A stretch of 28,847 bases of DNA from Fibrobacter sp. UBA4375 (GCA_002391195.1 DGRZ01000092.1:1-28847); one strand, 5' to 3'; counted from the first letter of the stretch, positions 7,622 through 15,753 are shown. Made by a program: numbers and translations. Notes: generated from the sequence alone by a model not told the origin.

Positions 7622-7632
7622 TATATGCAGCC

Positions 7633-9411
7633 TTACTTATTGTAAATCGCCTGGAGGGCGCCTGCCAAAAATGCCAAGGGAGCATTCCAGTTGATGGCCA
7701 CCTCGTTGGTAGCGTAGCTGCAACGGTCATCCAAGTAAGCCAGGGCCGGCTTGTCGGCTGCGGCGTAATTCGGGCACTTCCAGTGGTCCGTCCCGTTCAG
7801 GTTAATATCCTGCTTGCCCAGGTGGGGGCCGCCCACCAACATGCCGGGCACCGGATCATCCACAAAGTCCGCTTCGCTGGGGCGATGGTGCGGACTGCGG
7901 GGGCTGCGGAAACCGAATCCGGTCACGTAGGTAATGTCCATGGGGTTTTTGCCCAACAGGTAATCCAGGCACTGCTGCGCACCGTCCAAATAACTCTTGT
8001 CATTAGTCAAGAGGTATGCCTGCAAAAGCACAATGCCGTTGTTCGCCACGGCACTGTTGCTGCCCCAGTTCCAATTCCAGGGGTGCATGGGGAGCCTGTA
8101 GGCGCTGGTATCGCCGATGGAACGCAGGCTGTTCGCCTCGTCCAGTAAAATCTTCTTTGCCACACCGGCAAGGCTATCGCCGAACACCTTAGAAGCATTC
8201 GCTACGCGGAATACCGCAAGCATGTTCAGGTCGCCCCACCAGGCGCCATTCTGGGTAAAGGGGTTAGCCTTCAAGTCTTCTAGGTAAGCAGCCGTGGCCT
8301 TGTCCGTTGTCGGGTTTGCTCCAGATGCCACCTTCGCATTGAAAAGTTCGGCAGCCGCAAAACGGAATTCGTCCTTGCCGTCTTCGTTACCGGGGACGTA
8401 GCTTCCCGTATTCACGTCGGCGGGCTGCTTGTAGAACATTTCCGGATTCTTCTTCGCCCAGGCGTAGGCAGCCTCCGCCGCTTTAAGCAACTTGGAACTG
8501 TAGGCCTTGTCGAAGGGGGCATACACCACGCTGGCCTGGGCCATCACTCCTGCAAAATCCAGAGCCGCCGTCACGCTTTTCAGGATGGCGTAACGGGGAG
8601 CGACATCCTGTTCAGGCATTACGCTACCGCAGAACTTGAGGGTTGAAACCTTGTGGAATACACTGCCGTCCTTATCCTGCAGGGTCAGCATCCAGTCCAG
8701 GTTATAGCGGACTTCTTCCAACAGCAGGGGCAGCTTCGCGTACTCCCGCGGGATATCCCAGCTCAGGGTGTCCGCATACTTCGGAAACTTTTCGTACAGG
8801 TCCAGCAGGGTCCATACCGTAATGCCGGAATTCACGATGTACTTGCCGTAATCGCCGGCGTCGTACCAACCGCGGGGGGATTTGATAGTCTTGCCTGCGC
8901 CCTTGCCGCCTGTGGCCTTGTCGGTACCGTAAACGATAACCTTGTCGTCCATGTGGCCGGCCGCACGGACCCACTTGTCGGCGTAGGGAGCCACCAGGGG
9001 CATGCTGGCCCGCTGGTAATAGAACCACTTGAGGCTCGCCTTGGTGACGCCCTCATAAACATTCTTGCCCACGGTAATGGGGTTGCCGATATACGCCCCG
9101 GCGCGGAACAGGCGGTAAGTACCCGGAGTCTTTACCGCAGAGATGTCGAACACCTGGGTCTCTTCGCCGCTGTATTCCCACTCGAGCACGTAGGGGGCTG
9201 CGAGTTTCAGCACCGTCTTGCCGTTCAAATCCCGGACTTCAAGCCCGTTGGCATCGTTACCGGGAATCACCACCTGTTTTTCGGCTTCGGGAGCATAGCC
9301 CAGCTGGTTCATCAAAGGCCCGGCAAAGGCCATAGCAGAACAAAGGGAAACAACTACGGCAGACAATGCCGCCGTACTTACATTAGAAAAAATGCTTTTG
9401 CAGGTATTCAT
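7633..9411 (-). CDS. Secreted GH9 cellulase with N-terminal Ig-like domain
   Basis: An inverting endoglucanase-type enzyme of 592 residues. The signal peptide is about 1-30, with predicted cleavage after AMAFA. Residues 32-115 form the CelD-type N-terminal Ig-like domain (PLMNQLGYAP at 32-41 and GTYRLF at 97-102 are typical). The catalytic (alpha/alpha)6 domain follows. Catalytic base motif DAGDYGKY has aspartates at 184 and 187, the sugar-binding SPHHR is at 506-510, and the general acid is E570 in TNEVAINWNAPL. There is no carbohydrate-binding module and no obvious type IX sorting tail. No convincing ribosome-binding site is seen; AAAGG lies 12 bases before the ATG. It sits just downstream of the opp operon terminator on the same strand, so it is probably a separate unit that is functionally linked to oligosaccharide uptake. 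Confidence 0.95.
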   Translation of the reverse strand: MNTCKSIFSNVSTAALSAVVVSLCSAMAFAGPLMNQLGYAPEAEKQVVIPGNDANGLEVRDLNGKTVLKLAAPYVLEWEYSGEETQVFDISAVKTPGTYRLFRAGAYIGNPITVGKNVYEGVTKASLKWFYYQRASMPLVAPYADKWVRAAGHMDDKVIVYGTDKATGGKGAGKTIKSPRGWYDAGDYGKYIVNSGITVWTLLDLYEKFPKYADTLSWDIPREYAKLPLLLEEVRYNLDWMLTLQDKDGSVFHKVSTLKFCGSVMPEQDVAPRYAILKSVTAALDFAGVMAQASVVYAPFDKAYSSKLLKAAEAAYAWAKKNPEMFYKQPADVNTGSYVPGNEDGKDEFRFAAAELFNAKVASGANPTTDKATAAYLEDLKANPFTQNGAWWGDLNMLAVFRVANASKVFGDSLAGVAKKILLDEANSLRSIGDTSAYRLPMHPWNWNWGSNSAVANNGIVLLQAYLLTNDKSYLDGAQQCLDYLLGKNPMDITYVTGFGFRSPRSPHHRPSEADFVDDPVPGMLVGGPHLGKQDINLNGTDHWKCPNYAAADKPALAYLDDRCSYATNEVAINWNAPLAFLAGALQAIYNK

Positions 9412-9504
9412 GGTACGAATATACCTTTAATTTGCGGGTTCGAGAGAGAACTCCGCGTTTTTTCCGTTTTCAGCGCGAACCATCGAACCGTATTTCCCAT
9501 ACAA

Positions 9505-9538
9505 AAGAAAAACCGCAGCTTTGGACTGCGGCTTTTTA
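9505..9538 (-). terminator. Bidirectional rho-independent terminator after the opp operon
   Basis: CCGCAG (9513-9518) pairs with CTGCGG (9526-9531) around a 7-base loop. T-runs lie on both sides: CTTTTTAG on the plus strand, and the complement of the A-run at 9508-9512 on the minus strand. It lies 66 bases beyond the stop of the last opp gene and upstream of the GH9 gene, so it should insulate the two. Confidence 0.85.
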
Positions 9539-9543
9539 GAGGA

Positions 9544-9567
9544 GATCCCCGCCTGCGCGGGGATGAC
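9544..9567 (-). repeat. Short palindromic repeat, stem CCC/GGG, loop GCAG
   Basis: On the minus strand, GTCAT is followed by the arm CCCCGC, the loop GCAG, the arm GCGGGG and ATC. It lies between the last opp gene and the terminator. Confidence 0.85.
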
Positions 9568-9603
9568 AAATGCGGAGCAGGGCTTTTCACCCCAAACCAC
9601 TGT

Positions 9604-10413
9604 TTATTTCTTAGAGCGATGGCTGTTCTTAATCCATTCGGTCTTGTGGACTTCGGGGATATCGTCCAGCAGGCGGAGCGTATGCGGCTCAGTGGTGTTG
9701 TCCAGCACTTCTGCAGGCGTTCCCTGGTTCACAATCTTTCCGTCGTGCATAATGAAGATACGGTCAGAAACGTAGTTGGCAAGGCCGATATCGTGGGTCA
9801 CGAACACCACGGTCATCTTCAGCTCGTCTTTCAACTTGCGGAGATAATCCAGAATGTTGGCGCGCACGCAGGCGTCCACCATGGAGGTGGCTTCGTCGGC
9901 AATCAGCACCTTCGGGCGGAGCGCGAAGATACGGGCCAAAAGCATACGCTGCATCTGACCACCCGAAAGCTCGAAGGGGTACTTGCCTTCGATATCGGAG
10001 GGCTTCACGTTCACGGCCATCAGGCCTTCGTCCACACGGCGGCGGACTTCTTCCTTGGAGGGCTTGTTCTTGAGCACGTTCAGGGCGTCTTCCAGCTGGC
10101 TACGGATAGTAAAGAACTGGTTGAAGCATCCGAACGGGTCCTGGAATACGAACTGAACCTCGTTCCAGTGGTCCTTCAGGTTCTTGATCTTGTGATCTCT
10201 GTAGAGGAACTGGCCGCGGGTGGGTTCGTAGAGGCCGAGCATGATTTTTGCCAGCACGGACTTGCCGCAACCGGAGCCGCCCACGATGGAGATGAATTCT
10301 TCATCATAGATGTCGAAGGAAACATCCTTCACGGCGGTCTTCAGGGTCTTGCCCGCGCCAAAGTCCTTGCTAATGCGCTTGGCAGAAAATACAACAGGCT
10401 TATCACTCAGCAT
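9604..10413 (-). CDS. ABC transporter ATP-binding protein, OppF/DppF-like
   Basis: A 269-residue ATPase of the peptide/oligosaccharide (Opp/Dpp) importer family, working in the cytoplasm as a pair with the preceding gene. Walker A is GGSGCGKS (45-52), the Q-loop glutamine is in FVFQDPFG (88-95), the signature is the canonical LSGGQMQR (149-156), Walker B ends in ADEAT (172-176), and the switch histidine is H207 in VTHD. It is shorter than typical OppF and lacks the usual C-terminal oligopeptide/Cys extension. The ATG lies inside the end of the upstream ATPase gene (11-base overlap), so the two are translationally coupled. It is the last gene of the operon, followed by the hairpin terminator near 9520. 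Confidence 0.93.
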   Translation of the reverse strand: MLSDKPVVFSAKRISKDFGAGKTLKTAVKDVSFDIYDEEFISIVGGSGCGKSVLAKIMLGLYEPTRGQFLYRDHKIKNLKDHWNEVQFVFQDPFGCFNQFFTIRSQLEDALNVLKNKPSKEEVRRRVDEGLMAVNVKPSDIEGKYPFELSGGQMQRMLLARIFALRPKVLIADEATSMVDACVRANILDYLRKLKDELKMTVVFVTHDIGLANYVSDRIFIMHDGKIVNQGTPAEVLDNTTEPHTLRLLDDIPEVHKTEWIKNSHRSKK

Positions 10414-11404
10414 AATCGCACCTCACATCACGACCACCGACAACGCGGAGGTTCTGGGTATTCTTCTTGCAGTCGGGGCATGCCTTTTTGCAACGGTCGG
10501 CAAAGCGGCAACCCGTAATCTTGTTACGCAGGCTCGGAGGTGCGCCTTCGATTGCCACCGGGTGGCGGTGACGCTGGCTGGCCTCGGTACTGAGCATGGC
10601 ACCCATAAGAGCCTGGGTGTAGGGGTGACGGGGATCCTTCACCACCTGTTCTGCAGTGCCCTTTTCCACGAATTCGCCCGCGTACATGATGGCGATATTG
10701 TCGGCCACGTGGTACAGCAGCGGAAGTTCGTGGGTAATGAAAATCATGGTGCTGAAGATGCCCTTGTCCAGAAGGTCAAAGATCAACTTGATCACTTCTT
10801 TCTGGGTAGAAACGTCCAGGGCGGAAGTGGGTTCGTCGGCAATCACCATCTGGGGGTTCAAAAGCGTAGAGATACCGATCACGGAACGCTGGCGTTCACC
10901 GGCGGTAAGCTGGATGGGGTAAGAATCCAGCACGCGCTTGGTGTCCATGCCAAACAGGTCGAAGCGCTCGCAAAGGCGGTCATAGACTTCCTTCTTGTCC
11001 AAGTGCTTGCCGGGCTGCTGGTGGGCACCAATCACGTCGGCGGCGATATCCTTGATTTTGCGGACCGGGTTCAGGGCGTTGAAGGCGCCCTGAGGAATCA
11101 TGGAAACCTTCTGGGCGAGCACGTTCTTGCGAACATCCTCGATAGAGCGGTTCATCAAAGATTCCATCTTGTCGCCACTCTTAACGCGCACGTCACCGTC
11201 GCCTTCGGGATAGAGAGGCGGGATGCACATGCCCATAAGGCCGGACACCAAGGTGGATTTACCGCAACCGGATTCACCGGCGATACCCAGGATTTCACCC
11301 TGCTTCATGGAGAAGCTCACATTGGTCACCGCATGGGTCTTGTCGCCAAAGCGGCCCAGATAGTAGAGGCTCAGGTTTTCGACTTCAAATACATTTTCAG
11401 ACAT
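10403..11404 (-). CDS. ABC transporter ATP-binding protein, OppD/DppD-like
   Basis: A 333-residue ATPase partner of the OppF-like protein. Walker A is GESGCGKST (43-51), Q105 lies in the Q-loop, Walker B ends at D190/E191 in ADEPTSALD, and H225 is the switch histidine. The ABC signature is LTAGERQR (166-173) instead of LSGGxxQR, so this half is degenerate, while its partner is canonical. The C-terminal region has the family's oligopeptide domain with four closely spaced cysteines (C299, C305, C309, C312), comparable to the iron-sulfur-type cysteine motif known in some Opp/Dpp ATPases. A perfect AGGAGG overlaps the stop of the upstream permease gene, about 8 bases before the ATG. Confidence 0.93.
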   Translation of the reverse strand: MSENVFEVENLSLYYLGRFGDKTHAVTNVSFSMKQGEILGIAGESGCGKSTLVSGLMGMCIPPLYPEGDGDVRVKSGDKMESLMNRSIEDVRKNVLAQKVSMIPQGAFNALNPVRKIKDIAADVIGAHQQPGKHLDKKEVYDRLCERFDLFGMDTKRVLDSYPIQLTAGERQRSVIGISTLLNPQMVIADEPTSALDVSTQKEVIKLIFDLLDKGIFSTMIFITHELPLLYHVADNIAIMYAGEFVEKGTAEQVVKDPRHPYTQALMGAMLSTEASQRHRHPVAIEGAPPSLRNKITGCRFADRCKKACPDCKKNTQNLRVVGGRDVRCDYAE

Positions 11405-11416
11405 TTTCTAAACCTC

Positions 11417-12262
11417 CTACTTGCGAAGACGCGGGTTAAAGACGCCTTCCATGGAAGTATTGATCAGGAACAGCGCAAACACCGTCAAGGTAATGATGAT
11501 GGTGGCGGGCAAGAAGGCGATCCAGATGCCGTCGGAAAGGGCACCGTTGTCCTTCGCCTGGTTCAAGATGATACCCAGAGAAGTGGAATCCAGAGGACCA
11601 AGGCCGATCATGGAGATGGAGGCTTCGGAAAGGATACCGGAAGACACCTGCATGATGAACACCATAAACACGTAAGAAAGCAGGTACGGAAGCACGTGCT
11701 TGATAACGATCGTGAGCGTAGACGCACCGTTGATCTTTGCAAGGGAGATATGGTCACGGCTGCGCAGCGAAGAAGCCTGGGCACGCACCGCACGGGCAGA
11801 CCAGCTCCAAGCCGTAAGGCCGATGATAAGACCAATCAGCGTCAAAGAACGACCGTCCTTAACAGCAGAGCTGATAAGCACGAGAATCACGAACTGCGGA
11901 ATCACGATGAAGATGTTGGTGAGCATGTTCAACACTTCGTCAATCCATCCACCGCGGAAACCGCCAAAGAGGCCGATAAGCACACCGATGGTGGTAGCGA
12001 TGATGCCCGCCACAAGACCCACGTAGAGGGAGCTGCGGAGGCCTTCGATCAAGAGAGACACGTAGTCACGGCCCAGGTGGTCGGTACCCAGCAGGTGATC
12101 GCCGCTGGAGCCCGCATAGGGCCCAGCCACGATGTCACGAGCGTTGATGTCCACATGGTAGAACATGGGGCCAAACAGCGCAATCAACAGGGTAATAATA
12201 AAGATCGAGATACCGATGACAAACATCGGGGACTTGAGAAGGTTTCTTAATAGTTTTCCCAT
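11417..12262 (-). CDS. ABC transporter permease, OppC/DppC-like
   Basis: A 281-residue inner-membrane permease. After one N-terminal membrane segment (about 12-32) come the short extracytoplasmic part, with GTDHLGRDYVS typical of OppC (59-69), and five further hydrophobic segments. The cytoplasmic coupling (EAA) loop is visible as SLAKINGASTLTIVIKHVLP. Length is normal. It begins 2 bases after the stop of the larger permease gene and shares the operon with it. No unusual feature was seen. Confidence 0.93.
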   Translation of the reverse strand: MGKLLRNLLKSPMFVIGISIFIITLLIALFGPMFYHVDINARDIVAGPYAGSSGDHLLGTDHLGRDYVSLLIEGLRSSLYVGLVAGIIATTIGVLIGLFGGFRGGWIDEVLNMLTNIFIVIPQFVILVLISSAVKDGRSLTLIGLIIGLTAWSWSARAVRAQASSLRSRDHISLAKINGASTLTIVIKHVLPYLLSYVFMVFIMQVSSGILSEASISMIGLGPLDSTSLGIILNQAKDNGALSDGIWIAFLPATIIITLTVFALFLINTSMEGVFNPRLRK

Positions 12263-12264
12263 GA

Positions 12265-13650
12265 TTACTTACCTCCCATCTGGAGACCGGCCTTGACACG
12301 GGGGTCAAACACCGCAATCAAAACGTCAACGGCAAAGTTAGCCACGAGCACGCAGGTCGAAATCATCAAGGTACAACCCTGAATGGTCGCGTAGTCGTTC
12401 TGCTGGATAGCGGTAAGCATCGCCATACCGAGACCCGGGTAAGAGAAGATCATTTCGGTAATGAGGGCGCCGCCCACCATGGTACCGAGGCTCTGGGCAA
12501 GGCCGGTGAGCTGCGGGAGCATGGCGTTACGGAACACGTAGCTGATAATCTTGCCTTCGCGAAGTCCAAGCCACTTGGCGTACTTCATATAGTCGGTACC
12601 CAGTTCGTAGATGGACATGGAACGCATACCCGTTGCCTGACCAGAAAGCAGGATCGGGAACACCGAGAAGAAGGGCAGAATGTAGTACCAGCCCACACTT
12701 TTGATGCAACCCCAGGAGAAGCTCAGCTCCGTAATGTCGGGGCTGTAGGCGCCCATGGCAGGGAACCAGCCAAGAGTGATGGAGAAGAGCGCCACCAAGA
12801 GCATACCGAACACGAAGAAGGGGATGCCGTTCAGGAACATAGCGCAGGGGAAGAACACCTTGTCGAAGATGCCGCGCTTGTAGGCAGCGAAGGCACCCAG
12901 CAGGTTACCGATAATCCAGCCGAGGATAATGGTGGGAGCCTGGATAAGGAGCGTCCAAGGAACGGATTCCTTGATGATGTCCACCACCGGCTTCGGGTAC
13001 TGGCTGTAAGAGATACCCAGGTCACCCTTGAACACGTTCTTGATATAGACCAGGAACTGGGAGAATCCAGAAGCAAGGCGGGGATCGGCCTTCTTGACCA
13101 CTTCGTCCACCATGACGGTGTCCTGGCGTTCGGCCTGGTACTGTTCCATCACGGGAACCTGTTCCACCTTGGCCACCTTCTTCTTGGTCTTCGGGTCCTT
13201 TTCCATGACCGGCTTGCCCTTTTCGTCGAGCACCGGCTTTTCTTCGAACACCGGCTTACCCTCGGCGTCCACCACCTGGCGCTCCAGCATCTTGGGCGTG
13301 CCGTCTTCGTTCACTTCCTTGACGGTCTTCAGCACAGGGGCGCCGTTTTCGTCCAGCTTTGCCACCTTGATGGTCTTCACCTGGCCGTTAGCATCCACCT
13401 CGGGGTCGTAGATCACGTTACCCTGGTCGTCCAGCTCGGCCATACCAAAGGCCTTAAGCAGGCCCTCTTTCTTGAGCTTGGCTTCTTCGGGCGAAAGGCC
13501 CTGGGCGGCCTTACCCATAATGATGTCCACAGGGTTGTTCTCACCCATACGGGGCAACGTAAAGTTAATCGCCACGGCGACAACAAACGTCAAGAGATAC
13601 CAGAATCCCTTCTGCAGGACATAGCGCAACATTGGATATTGTTTAAGCAT
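12265..13650 (-). CDS. ABC transporter permease, OppB/DppB-like, with a repeat-bearing periplasmic insertion
   Basis: A 461-residue permease; the usual OppB length is about 300-340. Residues 10-30 form the first membrane segment. The conserved region resumes at SQFLVYIKNVFKGDLGISY (197-215) and continues with the permease core, including GIPFFVFGMLL (275-285), the EAA loop (about 352-380) and FSYPGLGMAML (402-412). Between them, about 35-195, lies a charged insertion containing six units of DxxGx(P/V) type, with glycines at 77, 89, 103, 117, 131 and 145. By the family's topology this segment is periplasmic. The start follows AAAGGA, and the gene lies 11 bases after the binding-protein gene. 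The rest of the permease seems intact, so the insertion is probably tolerated or functional. Confidence 0.9.
   Translation of the reverse strand: MLKQYPMLRYVLQKGFWYLLTFVVAVAINFTLPRMGENNPVDIIMGKAAQGLSPEEAKLKKEGLLKAFGMAELDDQGNVIYDPEVDANGQVKTIKVAKLDENGAPVLKTVKEVNEDGTPKMLERQVVDAEGKPVFEEKPVLDEKGKPVMEKDPKTKKKVAKVEQVPVMEQYQAERQDTVMVDEVVKKADPRLASGFSQFLVYIKNVFKGDLGISYSQYPKPVVDIIKESVPWTLLIQAPTIILGWIIGNLLGAFAAYKRGIFDKVFFPCAMFLNGIPFFVFGMLLVALFSITLGWFPAMGAYSPDITELSFSWGCIKSVGWYYILPFFSVFPILLSGQATGMRSMSIYELGTDYMKYAKWLGLREGKIISYVFRNAMLPQLTGLAQSLGTMVGGALITEMIFSYPGLGMAMLTAIQQNDYATIQGCTLMISTCVLVANFAVDVLIAVFDPRVKAGLQMGGK
13186..13431 (-). repeat. Six-unit 12-14 residue repeat encoded inside the OppB-like gene
   Basis: The encoded units begin at residues 74, 86, 100, 114, 128 and 142. 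They read DDQGNV, DANGQV, DENGAP, NEDGTP, DAEGKP and DEKGKP, each followed by about eight residues ending in a hydrophobic pair. Glycine spacing is 12, 14, 14, 14, 14. The pattern suggests beta hairpins with a D-x-x-G turn. Confidence 0.85.
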
Positions 13651-13661
13651 TTGTCGTCCTT

Positions 13662-15494
13662 TTATTTAGCAAGCTTGAGGTTCCAAAGAATCTTGGTGCC
13701 AGAGGCAATCCACGGGAGCTGCGGCGGAGCGTAGGGGTTTTCGGCAGTGGGCCAGTTGGTCCATACGCGGTCGCTGAATTCGTAGAACTGTTCGGGCAGG
13801 TAAACCAGCGGAATGGAGGGCTGGTCTTCCATGAAAATCTTGTTGAGTTCGCGGTAAGCCTTCGCGATTTCTTCGGGGTCGTTCATCAGGGGGATCGCCG
13901 ACAGGAGCTGGTCCACTTCGGGGCGGAACTCAGGTGTGCCCGGCTGGTTGTAACGGCCGATGTTGGTACCAGCCCAAGCGCCAAGAGGCTGCCAGTCGCG
14001 GCTGGACATAACTTCGTTGAAACGGCTCCACGGCAGAGACGGAGACACGTCGGCAGAGGGCTTGTCCATGAGCAGGTCAAAGTTACCCGTACCCTTGGCA
14101 GGCCAGTACTGACCGCCATCCACAAAGCCTTCACGCACGTCGATACCGGCCTTACGCATGCCTTCTACGGCGATGGTCACCATGGCTTCCCAGTCGGTCC
14201 AACCGGCAGGGCTCGTGATGAACAGCGTGGGGAGCTTTTCGCCCTTGGCGTTTTCCATGTGGTCAAGAGTTCCATCGCTCTTCCATACAGACTTGAAGCC
14301 CGCTTCGGAAAGCATCTGCTTCACGGTGCTCAGGCGTTCGTTCTCGTCGGTAATGGCGAGGTTCACGCCGTACTTCTGGGCGTCTTCGTCATTGATGTAC
14401 TTGCCTTCAAGGCCGGTAGGCATAATCAGGCCCGGCTTCAAGGTAGAGGTGTAGTTGGAAACGGCGAACTGGCGGATAGCCGTGTAGTCGATAGCCGTTG
14501 CCAGAGCCCTACGGAAACGCTTGTCGTTGAGCGGTTCCTTCATGGTGTTGATCATGAGCATGGGCATGGCGCCAGGTGCAAAGTAAGGCGGTTCGTTGAA
14601 CCAGGTATGCACGCCGCGCTTGCGCCAAATGCGGGTCACGAAGCTCATAGAAGCATCGAGGTTACCCGTGGTGAGAGCGATGGTGTTGGCGTCGTTGCTC
14701 TTGTAAATGGGGTGAACCACGTACTTAGGAGCGGGGAGCTTGCCGTCGTGCAAAGCCGCATTGCCCCAGTAGTCGTCACGACGCTGCAAGATAATCTTGT
14801 TGGGGTCGGCGGACATGATATTGTAGGGGCCAGAAACCACCGGGTTCTTGTCCATGGTGAGTTTCTTGACTTCGTCGAGACCCTTTTCGGCAATCAGCGG
14901 CTCGAACACGTGGGCCGGAGCGATACGGATTGCCTGAAGCAGGTCGCGCACAGACAGCGGGTTGTTCCTCTGGGCCTTGTTCACGATAAAGGCCAGACGT
15001 TCGCCAATCATCTTGCGTTCGGCGGTGGAGTCCTCGGATGCCGGTTCGGCGTAAAGGGTGTCCACATGAATGTCGGAAATCTGTTCGGAGGTATTGATGG
15101 AACCCTTGGTGAAAATGAACTTCACGTCGTTGGAGTTCACCTGCACACCGTCGCTCCACTTGGCAGCGGGGTTCAGGGTAACCACGATGCTGTCGTTATT
15201 GGAGAGGTCTTCGTCCAGGTGTCCCAGAAGGTCCTCGATCTGGCCGTTCAAGGTGTTATAGGTAATAAGCGGTTCGTAAACCAGGTTAAAACGACCACCC
15301 ACGGGCCAGGCAGCCATCCAGCTTTCGGCAAGGGGGTTGAATGTCGCGGGAGCGCCCCATTGCTGACCGGACAGGTAGAGCGTCTCCTGGCGGGGAAGCG
15401 CGCCTTCGACCTGGTCGCTTCCACAGCCCGAAAAGACGATACCACTTGCCGAGAGAGCCAAAAGCATCTTGGCAGTAGATTTCATAGCAATCAT
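13662..15494 (-). CDS. Family-5 extracellular solute-binding lipoprotein (OppA/cello-oligosaccharide-binding type)
   Basis: A 610-residue binding protein that should capture the substrate in the periplasm for the adjacent ABC permease. It has a lipoprotein signal: a hydrophobic stretch, then FSGC with the lipidated cysteine at residue 24. The SBP family-5 signature region is visible (LVYEPLITYN, AAKWSDGVQVNSNDVKF). The C-terminal WPTAENPYAPPQLPW resembles family-5 proteins that bind cello-oligosaccharides in Thermotoga-like bacteria more than classical peptide-binding OppA. That and the nearby cellulase suggest sugar import; peptides cannot be excluded. The start at 15494 is favoured because GAGGA lies 4 bases upstream. 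It is the first gene of the opp-like operon. Confidence 0.9.
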   Translation of the reverse strand: MIAMKSTAKMLLALSASGIVFSGCGSDQVEGALPRQETLYLSGQQWGAPATFNPLAESWMAAWPVGGRFNLVYEPLITYNTLNGQIEDLLGHLDEDLSNNDSIVVTLNPAAKWSDGVQVNSNDVKFIFTKGSINTSEQISDIHVDTLYAEPASEDSTAERKMIGERLAFIVNKAQRNNPLSVRDLLQAIRIAPAHVFEPLIAEKGLDEVKKLTMDKNPVVSGPYNIMSADPNKIILQRRDDYWGNAALHDGKLPAPKYVVHPIYKSNDANTIALTTGNLDASMSFVTRIWRKRGVHTWFNEPPYFAPGAMPMLMINTMKEPLNDKRFRRALATAIDYTAIRQFAVSNYTSTLKPGLIMPTGLEGKYINDEDAQKYGVNLAITDENERLSTVKQMLSEAGFKSVWKSDGTLDHMENAKGEKLPTLFITSPAGWTDWEAMVTIAVEGMRKAGIDVREGFVDGGQYWPAKGTGNFDLLMDKPSADVSPSLPWSRFNEVMSSRDWQPLGAWAGTNIGRYNQPGTPEFRPEVDQLLSAIPLMNDPEEIAKAYRELNKIFMEDQPSIPLVYLPEQFYEFSDRVWTNWPTAENPYAPPQLPWIASGTKILWNLKLAK

Positions 15495-15753
15495 TATATC
15501 CTCATTTTATGTAGCCAAAAACGGCATCGATGAAAATCGTTTTTTAATCTAGTTTATTTATGGCCAAAAATTCATGTTCAAAAAAATTTTTCTGTTTACA
15601 ATGCGTTGAGCATCGGGGTGTTGGGAAAGTTTGTTTAGGAATGTTTACAAAATGGCGCAACCTCAAACCCCTAGCCCCTAGATCCTACCCCCTAGATTCT
15701 AATCCCTAAATCCTATCCCCTATTTACTATCTTGTGCCCAAAACGGAGTTTAT
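15495..15753. promoter_or_regulatory. Divergent intergenic region of the opp-like operon and folD
   Basis: This 259-base AT-rich region lies between two divergent genes and must hold both promoters. No strong promoter could be fixed: on the minus strand, TTGAAC near 15585 is a possible -35 without a good -10 at normal spacing. The folD ribosome-binding site GGAG is at 15745-15748. The folD-proximal part is occupied by a heptad tract (15668-15730). No coding frame of interest was found. Confidence 0.6.
15668..15730 (+). repeat. Nine-unit heptad tract with CTA every 7 bases
   Basis: Nine consecutive heptamers each carry CTA at positions 4-6: CCCCTAG, CCCCTAG, ATCCTAC, CCCCTAG, ATTCTAA, TCCCTAA, ATCCTAT, CCCCTAT, TTACTAT. 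It ends 14 bases before the folD ribosome-binding site. The related tract at 28582 is in reverse-complement orientation. Confidence 0.9.

Noticed and set aside
8653..10518. 621-residue plus-strand open frame across the GH9 start and the OppF-like gene
   Set aside because: It spans two real minus-strand genes and a terminator, and its product has no recognisable domain.
10310..12250. 646-residue plus-strand open frame opposite the ATPase and permease genes
   Set aside because: The minus strand encodes intact Walker motifs and membrane segments over the same bases; the plus product is low-complexity His/Asp/Arg sequence with no family.
14259..15533. 424-residue plus-strand open frame opposite the binding-lipoprotein gene
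   Set aside because: It is an antisense shadow; the minus-strand lipoprotein has a lipobox, ribosome-binding site and family signature.
15530..15547. Possible terminator CGAT-GAAA-ATCG followed by T6
   Set aside because: The stem is only four base pairs and there is no upstream plus-strand gene to terminate.
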